A DNA stretch of 64,000 nt from positions 1 to 64,000 of the forward strand of contig NZ_JBKFFP010000005.1 of NCBI RefSeq assembly GCF_046506625.1, given 5' to 3'. Shown here in pieces: positions 9,329 to 18,412 of this stretch. Numbering within the stretch: the first letter of the stretch is position 1; each line of letters starts with the position of its first letter. The notes below the pieces were generated by a model, which saw nothing but the letters and a program-made list of their open reading frames with translations, did not search any database and had not been told where the DNA came from. Both the position numbers and the translations under genes were made by a program. Source of the DNA: Zhengella sedimenti (GTDB lineage: Bacteria > Pseudomonadota > Alphaproteobacteria > Rhizobiales > Rhizobiaceae).

Positions 9329-10251
9329 CAGATGCCTCCCGCCGCGGCGATCGAGTAGACGTCGGATGGCTGCAGGAAAAGGTCGACGGCAAGGCGCAGG
9401 CCGACCAGCAGCACAAGCCCGGCGAGCAGGGCGCGCAACTGTTCGCCGCGCAGCCGCTGCCCGACCTTGGCTCCGTATTGCGCGCCGATCACGCCGCCGA
9501 TCATCAGCAGGAAGGCTAGAACCACATCGACCGTCTGGTTCGTCATCGCGTGGACGATGGTCGTGAAGGCGGCGACGAAGACGATCTGGAACAGCGATGT
9601 GCCGATGACGACATTCGTCGGCACCTTGAGCAGGTAGATCATCGCCGGGACCATGATGAAGCCGCCGCCCACGCCCATGATGGAGGCCAGGAAGCCGATG
9701 AAGGCGCCCAGCCCGAGCACCGGGATCACGGAGACGAACAGCTTGGAGGAGCGGAAGCGCATCTTCAGCGGCAGCTTGTGGATCCAGTTGTGCTGGCCCG
9801 GCTTGCGCAGGCTGGGCGCGGGCCCGCCCTTCGCGCGCGCCATGGCGCCCAGGCTTTCCCACAGCATCAGGCCGCCGATCGTGCCGAGGAACACGACGTA
9901 GAGCAGCGAGACGATCAGGTCGAGCTGGCCCAGTTCCCTGAGCTTTGCGAAGACGAAGACACCGGCGAGAGACCCCGCAATGCCGCCGATCAGAAGCATG
10001 GTGCCGAGTTTGAAGTCGAGGGTCTTGCGCTTGAAATGGACGAGCGCGCCGGAGACGGAGGAAGCGACGACCTGGTTGGCGCCCGTGGCGACCGCAACGG
10101 CGGGCGGAATGTTGTAGAAGATCAGCAGCGGCGTGATGAGAAATCCGCCGCCCACGCCGAACATGCCGGAAAGGAAACCCACCGCCGCTCCCATCGCCAG
10201 CAGAACGGCCATGTTGACAGACAATTCGGCAATCGGGAGATAGATACTCAC
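9328..10251 (-). CDS. TauE/SafE (TSUP) family anion exporter
   Basis: 307 residues, about eight membrane helices in two inverted halves. Each half carries the family glycine signature: GMFGVGGGFLITPLL near residue 29 and SIMGVGGGFIMVPAMI in the second half. TSUP proteins move sulfite, sulfonates or related anions across the inner membrane; the substrate here is unknown. First gene of the leftward unit 9328-8053 that also encodes the TIGR02186 protein. Confidence 0.92.
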   Translation of the reverse strand: MSIYLPIAELSVNMAVLLAMGAAVGFLSGMFGVGGGFLITPLLIFYNIPPAVAVATGANQVVASSVSGALVHFKRKTLDFKLGTMLLIGGIAGSLAGVFVFAKLRELGQLDLIVSLLYVVFLGTIGGLMLWESLGAMARAKGGPAPSLRKPGQHNWIHKLPLKMRFRSSKLFVSVIPVLGLGAFIGFLASIMGVGGGFIMVPAMIYLLKVPTNVVIGTSLFQIVFVAAFTTIVHAMTNQTVDVVLAFLLMIGGVIGAQYGAKVGQRLRGEQLRALLAGLVLLVGLRLAVDLFLQPSDVYSIAAAGGI

Positions 10252-10402
10252 CCGCCAGTCCCGCGTGTTCTGGAACCCTGGGGCACCCCGTCCCCGTTGC
10301 GCCCGTTCTTGCGCCTTCCCCGCGCGCCTGTCAAATCCTCAATGCCGCGATGGTTCACGAAGTCCGGCGGACCGCGAGGGCGGCCGCGCCTTCCCCTGCG
10401 CC

Positions 10403-13400
10403 CTACTTCTTCTCCAGCAGCCGCGTGATGAGCGCGTTGTCGACCTCGCCGGTGGCCGGCAGGCCGTTGGCTGCCTGGAAGTCACGGATGGCCTGCTTGG
10501 TCTTCTCGCCCATGATGCCGTCCGCCGCGCCCGCGTCGAAACCGTTCTTGTTCAGGATGAGCTGGATGTTGCGGACGGCCTTGGTCATGTCGACGCTGGC
10601 CGTTGTCTCGCCGGAAACCGTCCAGGCTTCGGGAATGGTTGGCGTGTTGGCTTCCAGGTCGGGCGTGCGCGGCTTCCAAAGGTCGGCCTTGGCGCGCGCC
10701 CTGTCGAGCTGTTCGGGACGCATGGCCTTGGCGACCTCGTCGCGCTTCTTGGCGGCATCCTTGTCGCCGTTGCGGGCGGCGACGGCGAACCACTTGTAGG
10801 ATTCCTCCAGGTCCTGGCTCATCCCCACGCCCTTCGCCGCGAGTATGCCCAGGTTGAACTGGCTGTCCTTGATGCCGAGTTCAGCCGCTTCGATGAACCA
10901 GCGCACCGCCGAGGCATTGTCGGTGACGCCATCGGCGCCGGTGGCGAAGAGAACGGCCAGGTTGTGCATGGCGCTGGCATTGCCCTGCTGCGCGGCCAGC
11001 TGATACCAGGTCTTGGCGGCTTCGAGGTCGCGCTCGACGCCGATCCCCTTTTCCAGCATGTTGCCGTAGCGGTATTGCCCGGCGGCGAAGCCGGCTTCGG
11101 CTGACCTGGCATACCATGCCGCCGCGTCCTCCGGGGAGGCTTCGACGCCGCGTCCCTCGGTGTAGCGGTTAGCCACCTCGAAGAACGCCTTGGGATCGTT
11201 CGCGGCCACGGCCTCCTTGAGCGCGGCCGGCCCGAAAGGCAGCGACAGGGCGGGCTCCTCGCCGCTCGCGGCATCGGTCATTTCGTCCGCGGTGACGGCG
11301 CCCTGCGCGTCCTCCTCCGCCATTGCCTCGTCTGCCGGCAGGTCGGCGGTCATTTCCATGCCGGCGTCCGGCGCATCCGAAGTCCCGGTTCCGGTTTCGG
11401 CCAGGTCGGTCATTTCCCCGGTGCTGTCACCGGCCGCTGCCGGTTCAGCCGGCAATTCAGGTACCGCCTGGCGGACGGGGATCTCCGCCGTCGTCTCGGT
11501 GTCCGGCGCGATCGGTGCGCTCTGCATGGCCGTCGCCGGCACGTCCTCGTTGCCGCCGAGCACCATGCGGCCCACCTGCAAGCCGGCCAGCAGGATCATG
11601 ACGGCCCCTGCCGCCATCAGGATCGGCTTGCGCTTTTCCTGCAGCAGGTGTCCCATCCCGAGCCTGGAACCGCTCCCGGCAAGGGTGCTCCGTCCCTTGA
11701 GCATCTCTGCTTCCGCCGCAGCGGCCTGGGCGGCGCGCCGCGCCGCGGCGATGAAGTCGGCCTTGGCGGCATCCGGGTCGCTGGCACGCTCGGTTTCCCG
11801 GTCGGCGCGGACCTTTTCCATGATCGCGGTCAGGTCCGGCGTGCCGTTTCCGGGCGCCAGCGGCGCATCGTCATCCTCGTCGTCGAGGATGGGCGCGCCA
11901 TCCATGGAAGGCTCCTTCGGCGCGGCGTCCTTCTTGCCGCGGAAGGCGCGGGTCAGTCCGTTCAGCACCGAAGGCCGCTTTGCCGTTTCCGGAACGTCGG
12001 CCGGCATGTCTTCCGCCAGGGCGGCGACAGCGGCGGCAGCCGCCGCCTGCGAGGGCGAGACGGCTCCCGCCATGCGGCCCGTATCGGCCGGCGCGACAGC
12101 CAGTTCGGCATCGGCCAGGGCATCCGCGGTATCGATGGAGGGCGTTTCGTGGATGGTGCGCTTCGCAGCCTTCGGCGCGGGCCGTGCCGCGCTTGTGCCG
12201 GACGGCGTGCCCGGCTCAGCCTGCTCCCCCCTGGGACCCGATGCCTCCAGCATCGCAAGGCGGTCGACGATCTTCAGGAGGGTTTCGTGGATCGCCTCGA
12301 ACGTCTTGGTGTTGCGTTCCTCCGAGCGCCGCGCGAGCTTGTCGAGCGACTTCAGGTCGTTGGCCAGTGCCGCCACGGCGTCCTGGTGCACGCTGTTGCT
12401 GACCGAGGCCGAGCGCAGCGCGTCCTCGGCGGCCCGCTGCGCTGTCTGGAGAATGGTCTCGTGATTGGCGTGCAGCGCCCGCTCGATCTCTTCCAGCCGC
12501 GGCGCCAGGTTTTCCAGTTCCGGCAGCGTGGAGCCGGGCTTGGACATGAAGCGGGCCATGTCGGCCACCTGGGCTTCGAGGTGTTCGATCAGGTTCCGGT
12601 CGGCCGCTTCCGCATTGCGGCTGGTTTCGTCGAGGCGGCTGGCGATCTCGTCGAGCCGGTTGCCGAGTGACGCGACGAGCGAGGCGTCGGCTTCCGGCAG
12701 GATGGCGCGGCTGGCCTCGTCGAGCCGGGCGGAAATCGCTTCGAGGCGGGACTCGATGTTCTCGATCGCCTTCGTGTCGGTTCCGGCCGGCATCCGGCGG
12801 TTCTCAAGTTCCTTCTGGAATCCGCGCAGCCGTTCGTCCAGCGTGTTCAGCAGCGCCGCCTCCGTGCGCGACTGCTGCTTCGTGCTTTCGTCGAGGCGCG
12901 TCGCCAGGTCCTGGAAGCGGGCTTCGATGTCGCGGGCATGACCGGTCCCGCCATCGCGCGGCATGGCCTCGATCTTCCCTGCCAGGTCGGCGATGCGCCC
13001 TTCAAGGTCCTTGAAGAGCGTCAGGCTCTGGCGCGAGGCGTCATGGGTGCGGTTTTCGACCAGCGAGCCGAGTGCGTTGATGCGGGTTTCCACGCCGTCG
13101 AGGATCACGGCCATGTCCGGCGGGGCAGGCGAATCAGAAAGGATGCGGGTGATCGAGCCCAGTTGCGATGCGATGCGCTCCAGGTCCTCCGACGGCAGTT
13201 CCCGGTCGCGCGCAAGGTCGTCGACGCGCTGGGTCAGCGTGTGAAGCTGGTCGACGAGCGCGGCGTTGTCATGGCTGGCCACTTCGTTGATCTGGCTTGC
13301 CAGCGACGCGATCCGCGCCTCGATCCGCTCCAGTGGCGCCGGGTCGAACTGCAGCGGCTGGCTCGACACCGAGGACGCCACGATGGCGCGCGAGATTTCG

Positions 13401-14245
13401 TCCAGCCGGTCTTCCACCATGTTGAACATGTCGGGCGAGACGCGCGCCTGCACGTCGGCGATCTGGGCGACGGCTTCGGTCAGCGTGCGGACCTTGTCTT
13501 CCAGCGAGGCCATGGCACTGCGCGATGGCACCTGTGCCAGCGCGTCATAGATGGCTTCCATGCGGTCCGAAAGCCGGTCGAACATGGCGTCGGCGCGGCC
13601 ATGGGCTTCCATGCCGCCCTCGATATGGTCGGCAATCCGGTCCCAGCGCCGGTCGAAATCGTCCCAGCGGTTGTTGACCGACTGCAAGGTTTCCTCGCGC
13701 GCCAGCGCAGCCACCGTTTCGCGCAGGTCTTCCACGTCATGGCGCAGGGCCAGCACGTCGCGGTTCCCGCTGCGCTCCGAAAGGGAGGAGACGCCGGCGG
13801 CGATGCGTTCCAGTTCCGGCACAAGTTCCCGGCTGCTCAATCCCGATTGCACATCCTGGTAGAAATCGGCCATCTGCCGGCGCAGGCTGTCGAACTCCTG
13901 GCGGATGCCGTGGCTCATCTCCTGCCGCAATTCCTCGCGCAACGCCTGCAAGTCGTGGGAGATCCGGCTGATCGATCCGAATTCGTCACTGCGCTCGCGG
14001 GCGCGCTCGAGATCGCGGGCAATGTTGTCATAGATGTTTGTACGCGCCATGCGGCGCGGCGACGGCGCCGTGGCGGCGCTTTCGGGCAGTGACCTGGGCG
14101 CCGGTCTTGCCGGCTTTGCGGTCCGCTCGCCTGCGATCCGCCGCTCAAGGGCGTCGAGCTTCTCGGTAATGTCATCCAGGATTGCGCCCGAACGGCGTTC
14201 GCGGCCTGCATTCAGGGAGCCGATATAGGATTTCTTGTCGTTCAT
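10403..14245 (-). CDS. podJ: PodJ-like polar localisation protein: coiled coil, one membrane helix, Sel1 repeats, peptidoglycan-binding domain
   Basis: About 1280 residues from the ATG at 14245 (MNDKKSYIG). Residues about 1-700 are long alpha-helical coiled-coil repeats (many LDEIxxRLDE-like units). A low-complexity acidic and Ala-rich stretch follows, then one membrane helix near 872-893 (ILMAAGAVMILLAGLQVG). The periplasmic side has three to four Sel1 repeats (about 1015-1141; e.g. YGNMLEKGIGVERDLEAAK) and a C-terminal peptidoglycan-binding type 1 domain (about 1215-1278; IMGEKTKQAIRDFQAANGLP). This order is that of PodJ, the polar organiser of Caulobacter and Rhizobiales. The frame continues upstream to 14404 but that part looks non-coding. 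A CtrA-like site lies upstream. Confidence 0.85.
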   Translation of the reverse strand: MNDKKSYIGSLNAGRERRSGAILDDITEKLDALERRIAGERTAKPARPAPRSLPESAATAPSPRRMARTNIYDNIARDLERARERSDEFGSISRISHDLQALREELRQEMSHGIRQEFDSLRRQMADFYQDVQSGLSSRELVPELERIAAGVSSLSERSGNRDVLALRHDVEDLRETVAALAREETLQSVNNRWDDFDRRWDRIADHIEGGMEAHGRADAMFDRLSDRMEAIYDALAQVPSRSAMASLEDKVRTLTEAVAQIADVQARVSPDMFNMVEDRLDEISRAIVASSVSSQPLQFDPAPLERIEARIASLASQINEVASHDNAALVDQLHTLTQRVDDLARDRELPSEDLERIASQLGSITRILSDSPAPPDMAVILDGVETRINALGSLVENRTHDASRQSLTLFKDLEGRIADLAGKIEAMPRDGGTGHARDIEARFQDLATRLDESTKQQSRTEAALLNTLDERLRGFQKELENRRMPAGTDTKAIENIESRLEAISARLDEASRAILPEADASLVASLGNRLDEIASRLDETSRNAEAADRNLIEHLEAQVADMARFMSKPGSTLPELENLAPRLEEIERALHANHETILQTAQRAAEDALRSASVSNSVHQDAVAALANDLKSLDKLARRSEERNTKTFEAIHETLLKIVDRLAMLEASGPRGEQAEPGTPSGTSAARPAPKAAKRTIHETPSIDTADALADAELAVAPADTGRMAGAVSPSQAAAAAAVAALAEDMPADVPETAKRPSVLNGLTRAFRGKKDAAPKEPSMDGAPILDDEDDDAPLAPGNGTPDLTAIMEKVRADRETERASDPDAAKADFIAAARRAAQAAAAEAEMLKGRSTLAGSGSRLGMGHLLQEKRKPILMAAGAVMILLAGLQVGRMVLGGNEDVPATAMQSAPIAPDTETTAEIPVRQAVPELPAEPAAAGDSTGEMTDLAETGTGTSDAPDAGMEMTADLPADEAMAEEDAQGAVTADEMTDAASGEEPALSLPFGPAALKEAVAANDPKAFFEVANRYTEGRGVEASPEDAAAWYARSAEAGFAAGQYRYGNMLEKGIGVERDLEAAKTWYQLAAQQGNASAMHNLAVLFATGADGVTDNASAVRWFIEAAELGIKDSQFNLGILAAKGVGMSQDLEESYKWFAVAARNGDKDAAKKRDEVAKAMRPEQLDRARAKADLWKPRTPDLEANTPTIPEAWTVSGETTASVDMTKAVRNIQLILNKNGFDAGAADGIMGEKTKQAIRDFQAANGLPATGEVDNALITRLLEKK

Positions 14246-14427
14246 CGAAACGCCCGCTCGCAAGTTGATGGCACCGTGCCGGATGCCCGCTTTGTCTTGC
14301 CTGGCGGTCCGGCTGGCGTGAGTCGGCAGGGATGCTGCCGTCCTGGCCAGGTTCGTCCGCCTGGGTGGTGGGCCATGAAACGCGAAACAGGTGGCGCAAA
14401 TCACCGACGGCCCACATTCATCCGATC

Positions 14428-14446
14428 ATGGTAAACAAGGCGTTAA
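14428..14446 (-). promoter_or_regulatory. CtrA-like binding site upstream of podJ homologue
   Basis: Read on the minus strand the sequence is TTAACGCCTTGTTTACCAT, against the CtrA consensus TTAA-N7-TTAACCAT: one mismatch. It lies about 185 bases upstream of the podJ start. CtrA control of podJ is known in Caulobacter; here it is inference. Confidence 0.45.
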
Positions 14447-14524
14447 CCGCACGCCGGATGGCGGGGTGCTTGCACAATCCCGACCAATTGGTAAAAAATC
14501 CGGGTCGAGCCTGGCAGGTCCCTC

Positions 14525-14553
14525 TTGAAAGCGCGCCTTACCCGGCGTATATG
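14525..14553 (+). promoter_or_regulatory. Promoter of the MerR-family regulator gene
   Basis: TTGAAA (14525-14530), 17-base spacer, TATATG (14548-14553). The -10 hexamer is the left end of the palindromic operator at 14548-14575, so the regulator could repress its own promoter. Confidence 0.5.
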
Positions 14554-14575
14554 GCGCTTACGTAAACGTCATATA
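14548..14575. promoter_or_regulatory. Palindromic operator 1 (autoregulatory site)
   Basis: Imperfect inverted repeat: TATATGGCGCTT, 4-base centre ACGT, AAACGTCATATA (10 of 12 arm positions pair). It shares the core design and the AAACGTCA right arm with the perfect palindrome at 15241-15266 in front of the acyl-CoA dehydrogenase operon. Confidence 0.65.
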
Positions 14576-14665
14576 GCCACAAGCCGCCACCGGACTGCAT
14601 GTCCGGGCGTCCGCGTCGATTTGCGGATCGGGCCAGGCGCGTCGTGGATACGGAAAGATGAAGAC

Positions 14666-15124
14666 ATGATGGACATGAGCACAGCCGCGGCATCGGGTGC
14701 CGCGAATACGCGGCCGGACGGAGAGGCGGTTGCCGGTTACAAGCGCATCGGCGAGATGGCCGAGGCGTTCGGTGTGACGCTGCGCACCTTGCGCTTCTAC
14801 GAGGACAAGGGCCTGCTGACCCCGCTGCGCGAAGGCAACATGCGCCTTTACGATCGCCGCGACCAGACGCGTCTGAAACTCATCCTGCTGGGGCGCAAGG
14901 TCGGCTTCTCGCTGCGCGAGGTGAAGCAGATGATGGATCTCTATGAACCGGAAGGATCCAACGTCCGGCAATTGAAGGTGACGCTGGAGAAGTCCGAGCG
15001 GCAGATGGCCAGGCTGAACGCACAGCGCGAGGCCCTTGACGAGGCGATCAGCGAACTGTCGGGCGCCGTGACCACCGTGAAGCGGCTCTTGAAGGAAAGA
15101 ACGGGCGCAGCCGGCCTCCTGTGA
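14666..15124 (+). CDS. MerR-family transcriptional regulator of the adjacent beta-oxidation operon
   Basis: 152 residues. Residues about 25-92 are a MerR winged helix-turn-helix (YKRIGEMAEAFGVTLRTLRFYEDKGLLTP), followed by a dimerisation coiled coil (VRQLKVTLEKSERQMARLNAQREALDEA) and a short tail without the cysteines of metal sensors. It is therefore likely to sense an organic ligand. Start at the first of two adjacent ATGs (14666), behind a GGAAAG element. It precedes fatty-acyl-CoA degradation genes and shares palindromic operators with them, resembling the LiuR-type regulators of acyl-CoA and branched-chain amino acid catabolism. Confidence 0.85.
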   Translation: MMDMSTAAASGAANTRPDGEAVAGYKRIGEMAEAFGVTLRTLRFYEDKGLLTPLREGNMRLYDRRDQTRLKLILLGRKVGFSLREVKQMMDLYEPEGSNVRQLKVTLEKSERQMARLNAQREALDEAISELSGAVTTVKRLLKERTGAAGLL

Positions 15125-15140
15125 GGCTGGAAACGCCCCG

Positions 15141-15176
15141 AAAGCCCCTCCGCCAGACCGGCGCGAGGGGCTTTTT
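15141..15176 (+). terminator. Rho-independent terminator after the MerR regulator
   Basis: Stem AAGCCCCTC/GAGGGGCTT (9 perfect pairs) followed by five T residues, ending the regulator transcript before the operon promoter. Confidence 0.85.
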
Positions 15177-15240
15177 CATGAACGGTATCAAGGTGTGCCC
15201 GATCTTTGACGCACATGCCAAACTGAAACGGCCCGATCGC

Positions 15241-15266
15241 TATTGACGTTTGCGTAAACGTCAATA
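15241..15266. promoter_or_regulatory. Palindromic operator 2 in the acyl-CoA dehydrogenase operon promoter
   Basis: Perfect inverted repeat: arms TATTGACGTTT (15241-15251) and AAACGTCAATA (15256-15266) around GCGT. It occupies the spacer of the operon promoter and matches operator 1 in centre length and core bases, so both are probably bound by the MerR-family protein encoded between them. Confidence 0.8.
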
Positions 15267-15270
15267 TTCT
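15243..15270 (+). promoter_or_regulatory. Promoter of the beta-oxidation operon
   Basis: TTGACG (15243-15248) and TATTCT (15265-15270) with a 16-base spacer lie over the palindrome. The start codon is 66 bases downstream of the -10, behind a GGAGG ribosome-binding site. Confidence 0.5.
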
Positions 15271-15335
15271 TGCGGACGAAATGGACACGCCGGAAAAGAC
15301 GGCGCTGTGCCCGGATCATCTCATTGGAGGAACCC

Positions 15336-17132
15336 ATGCCGACCTATTCCGCGCCGGTGAAGGATACGCTTTTCGTCCTCAGGGACGTGCTCGGTTACGA
15401 ACGCTTCAGCAACCTGCCCGGCTTTTCCGACGCCTCGCTCGATGTCGTCGAGGCCATTCTGGAAGAAGGTGCCAAGCTGGCCGAGAACGTGATGTTCCCG
15501 CTCAACCAGGTGGGCGACCAGCAGGGCTGCACCCGCCAAGACGACGGTTCGGTCACGACGCCGGAAGGGTTCAGGGACGCCTACGAGGAATATCGCGCCG
15601 GCGGCTGGATGGGCCTTGCCCTGCCGGAGGAGTTCGGCGGCCAGAACCTGCCCTATACGCTGCATACCGCGGTCGGCGAGTACATGTCGTCGGCCAATAT
15701 GGCCTTCATGATGTATCCGGGCCTCACCCAGGGTGCCATGGCGGCCATCCTTGCGCATGGCACGGATGAGCAGAAGCACGCCTACATCCCGAAGATGGCC
15801 GAGGGTGTGTGGACCGGCACGATGAACCTGACCGAGCCCCATTGCGGAACCGACCTCGGCCTGTTGCGCACCAAGGCCGTGCCGCAGGAGGATGGCAGCT
15901 ACCGCATTTCCGGCCAGAAGATCTTCATCTCCGCCGGCGAGCATGACCTGTCGGAGAACATCATCCATCTCGTGCTCGCCCGCATTGAGGGCGCGCCGGA
16001 AGGCGTCAAGGGCATCTCGCTGTTCATCGTGCCCAAGTTCGTGCTCGATGCCGATGGCAATCCGGGCGCCCGCAACGGCGTGTCTTGCGGCTCCATCGAG
16101 GAGAAGATGGGCATTCACGGCAACGCCACCTGCGTCATGAACTATGACGATGCCACCGGCTATCTCATCGGCGAGGCGCACAAGGGCCTGAAGGCCATGT
16201 TCACGATGATGAACGAGGCCCGTCTCGGCGTCGGCCTGCAGGGCCTCTCGGTCTCCGAGATCGCCTACCAGAACGCCGTCGCCTATGCCCGCGAGCGCAT
16301 CCAGGGCCGCGCGCTGACCGGACCGAAGGCGCCCGACAAGAAGGCCGATCCGATCATCGTCCATCCGGATGTCCGCCGCACGCTGATGACCATCAGGGCC
16401 TTCAACGAGGGCGGCCGTGCCTTCATCCTGTGGAGCGCGCTGAAGTCCGACGTCGCCCACCGTTCCGGCGACGAGAAGGAGCGCCAGGAGGCCGACGATG
16501 TCATGGGCCTGCTCACCCCGATCATCAAGGGCGTGCTGACCGACAAGGGCTTCGAGAACGCGGTCAACGCCCAGCAGATGTATGGCGGCCACGGCTACAT
16601 CGAGGAATGGGGCATGAGCCAGTTCGTGCGCGATGCCCGCATCGCCATGATCTACGAGGGCGCCAACGGCATCCAGGCGCTCGACCTCGTCGGCCGCAAG
16701 CTGCCGGCCAATGGCGGGCGCGCCGTGCAGGCCTTCTTCCGGGAGGTCGGCGAATTCTGCGAGGCTCACCGCGAAGACGAGCGCATGAAGGGCTTCACCA
16801 AGGCACTCAAGAAGGGTCTCAACGACCTTCAGGCCGCCACCATGTGGTTTGTCCAGAACGCCATGGCCAAGCCCGACAATGCCGGCGCCGGCTCCACCGA
16901 CTACATGCACCTCTTCGGCCTCGTGGCGCTGGGCTACATGTGGGCGATGACCGCCAAGGCCGCCCATGAGCAACTCGACAGCGGCGCCAGCGATTCGAAG
17001 GAATTCCTTGACGCCAAGCTCGTCACCGCCACGTTCTTCATGGAGCGGCTCATGCCCGAGACCGGGATGCGCCTGGCCCGCATCCAGGCGGGCGCCGATT
17101 CCATGATGGCATTGCCCGCCGAGGCGTTCTAA
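15336..17132 (+). CDS. Acyl-CoA dehydrogenase, long (about 600 aa) form
   Basis: 598 residues, start ATG 15336 with TTGGAGG ribosome-binding site. It has the extra N-terminal segment and long C-terminal extension of the 590-600 residue acyl-CoA dehydrogenases used in alphaproteobacterial fatty acid beta-oxidation. Visible landmarks are MNLTEPHCGTDLGLLRTKA (FAD/substrate-binding region), GGHGYIEEWGMSQFVRDARI and YEGANGIQALDLVGRKL near the flavin C-terminal helix. It introduces the alpha-beta double bond into acyl-CoA, passing electrons to ETF. First gene of the operon controlled from the 15241 palindrome. Confidence 0.93.
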   Translation: MPTYSAPVKDTLFVLRDVLGYERFSNLPGFSDASLDVVEAILEEGAKLAENVMFPLNQVGDQQGCTRQDDGSVTTPEGFRDAYEEYRAGGWMGLALPEEFGGQNLPYTLHTAVGEYMSSANMAFMMYPGLTQGAMAAILAHGTDEQKHAYIPKMAEGVWTGTMNLTEPHCGTDLGLLRTKAVPQEDGSYRISGQKIFISAGEHDLSENIIHLVLARIEGAPEGVKGISLFIVPKFVLDADGNPGARNGVSCGSIEEKMGIHGNATCVMNYDDATGYLIGEAHKGLKAMFTMMNEARLGVGLQGLSVSEIAYQNAVAYARERIQGRALTGPKAPDKKADPIIVHPDVRRTLMTIRAFNEGGRAFILWSALKSDVAHRSGDEKERQEADDVMGLLTPIIKGVLTDKGFENAVNAQQMYGGHGYIEEWGMSQFVRDARIAMIYEGANGIQALDLVGRKLPANGGRAVQAFFREVGEFCEAHREDERMKGFTKALKKGLNDLQAATMWFVQNAMAKPDNAGAGSTDYMHLFGLVALGYMWAMTAKAAHEQLDSGASDSKEFLDAKLVTATFFMERLMPETGMRLARIQAGADSMMALPAEAF

Positions 17133-17154
17133 GTTCGTCTCGAAGGAAAGGGAA

Positions 17155-17185
17155 CGGGCCGGTCAGACCGGCCCGCTCCGGTTTT
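17155..17185 (+). terminator. Weak terminator-like hairpin between the two dehydrogenase genes
   Basis: CGGGCCGGTC-A-GACCGGCCCG is a perfect 10-base palindrome with a one-base centre, followed by a short TTTT eight bases later. It may partly attenuate or process the operon mRNA rather than end it. Confidence 0.4.
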
Positions 17186-17213
17186 CTGGAACCGCAGATC
17201 CGGGAGGATACCG

Positions 17214-18386
17214 ATGGCTGCAAACCCGGCCGACATACTGGGCGTCACCCGCCCGTCCTGGGAGACGGAGGACGTCTCCATGCTCAAGGACATGGCGACG
17301 AAATGGCTCGATGCCGAGATCGCGCCCCATTACGAGGACTTCGAGAAGAACGAGATCGTCGGCCGCGACTATTGGCTGAAAGCCGGCGAGGCGGGCCTGC
17401 TCTGTCCGGCCGTGCCCGAGGAATATGGCGGCGCCGGCGGCACCTATGCCCATGAGACCGCCATCATCGAGGCCATCAGCCATGTCGGCGTCGACGGCTT
17501 CGGCATCGGCCTGCACAATTCCATCGTCGCGCCCTACATCGTCCATTACGGATCGGAGGAGCAGAAGCGCAAGTGGCTCCCCCGCATGGTCTCCGGCGAG
17601 CTGATCGGCGCCATCGCCATGACGGAGCCGGCCGCCGGCTCCGACCTGCAGGGCATCAAGACCACCGCCCGGCGCGATGGCAACCACTATGCCATCAACG
17701 GCTCCAAGACCTTCATCACCAACGGCCAGAACGCCAACCTGATCATCGTCGTCACCAAGACCGACCCGTCGGCCGGTGCGAAGGGCACGTCGCTGATCGT
17801 GGTTGAAACCGACGAGGTCGAGGGCTTCGAGCGCGGCCGCAACCTCGACAAGGTCGGCCTGAAGTCCAACGACACGTCGGAACTCTTCTTCAACGACGTT
17901 CGCGTGCCCACCTCCAACCTGCTCGGCGCGGAAGAGGGCCACGGCTTCGTCCAGCTCATGCAGCAATTGCCGCAGGAGCGCCTGATGATCGGCGCGACGG
18001 CCATTGCCATGACTGAACGCGCGCTGGCCCTGACCATCGACTACGTCAAGGAGCGCAAGGCCTTCGGCAAGGCCGTGCTGGAATTCCAGAACACCCAGTT
18101 CAAGCTGGCCGAGGCCAAGACCGAGGCGACCGTCGGCCGCGCCTTCTACAATCACTGCGTGGCCGAGCATCTGGAAGGCCGCCTGACCGCGGAACTCGCC
18201 TCCATGGCGAAGTATTGGCTCAGCGACCTGCAGAACAAGATCATCGACGAGTGCCTGCAACTGCATGGCGGCTACGGTTACATGAACGAATATCCCATTG
18301 CCCGCATGTTCCGCGATGCCCGCGTGCAGCGCATCTATGGCGGCACCAACGAAATCATGAAGCTTTTGATTGCCCGCAGCCTCTGA
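17214..18386 (+). CDS. Acyl-CoA dehydrogenase, short/medium-chain type
   Basis: 390 residues, start ATG 17214 behind GGGAGGA. Standard family motifs: AIAMTEPAAGSDLQGIKT, YAINGSKTFITNG, the MTERALALTIDYVKERKAFGKA region and, near the C-terminus, GGYGYMNEYPIARMFRDARV and YGGTNEIMK, whose Glu is the usual catalytic base position. Length is typical. Second gene of the operon, likely providing activity for a different acyl chain length or branched acyl-CoA than the preceding 598-residue enzyme. Confidence 0.93.
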   Translation: MAANPADILGVTRPSWETEDVSMLKDMATKWLDAEIAPHYEDFEKNEIVGRDYWLKAGEAGLLCPAVPEEYGGAGGTYAHETAIIEAISHVGVDGFGIGLHNSIVAPYIVHYGSEEQKRKWLPRMVSGELIGAIAMTEPAAGSDLQGIKTTARRDGNHYAINGSKTFITNGQNANLIIVVTKTDPSAGAKGTSLIVVETDEVEGFERGRNLDKVGLKSNDTSELFFNDVRVPTSNLLGAEEGHGFVQLMQQLPQERLMIGATAIAMTERALALTIDYVKERKAFGKAVLEFQNTQFKLAEAKTEATVGRAFYNHCVAEHLEGRLTAELASMAKYWLSDLQNKIIDECLQLHGGYGYMNEYPIARMFRDARVQRIYGGTNEIMKLLIARSL

Positions 18387-18412
18387 TCTGCGGCACAGGA
18401 AGGAGACATCCC

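Larger units (their letters stand above)
14246..14665. other. Divergent intergenic region between podJ-like gene and MerR regulator
   Basis: 420 bases. It holds a CtrA-like motif on the minus strand at 14428-14446 and a promoter with an overlapping palindromic operator for the rightward regulator gene (14525-14575). The rest shows no convincing gene. Confidence 0.6.
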
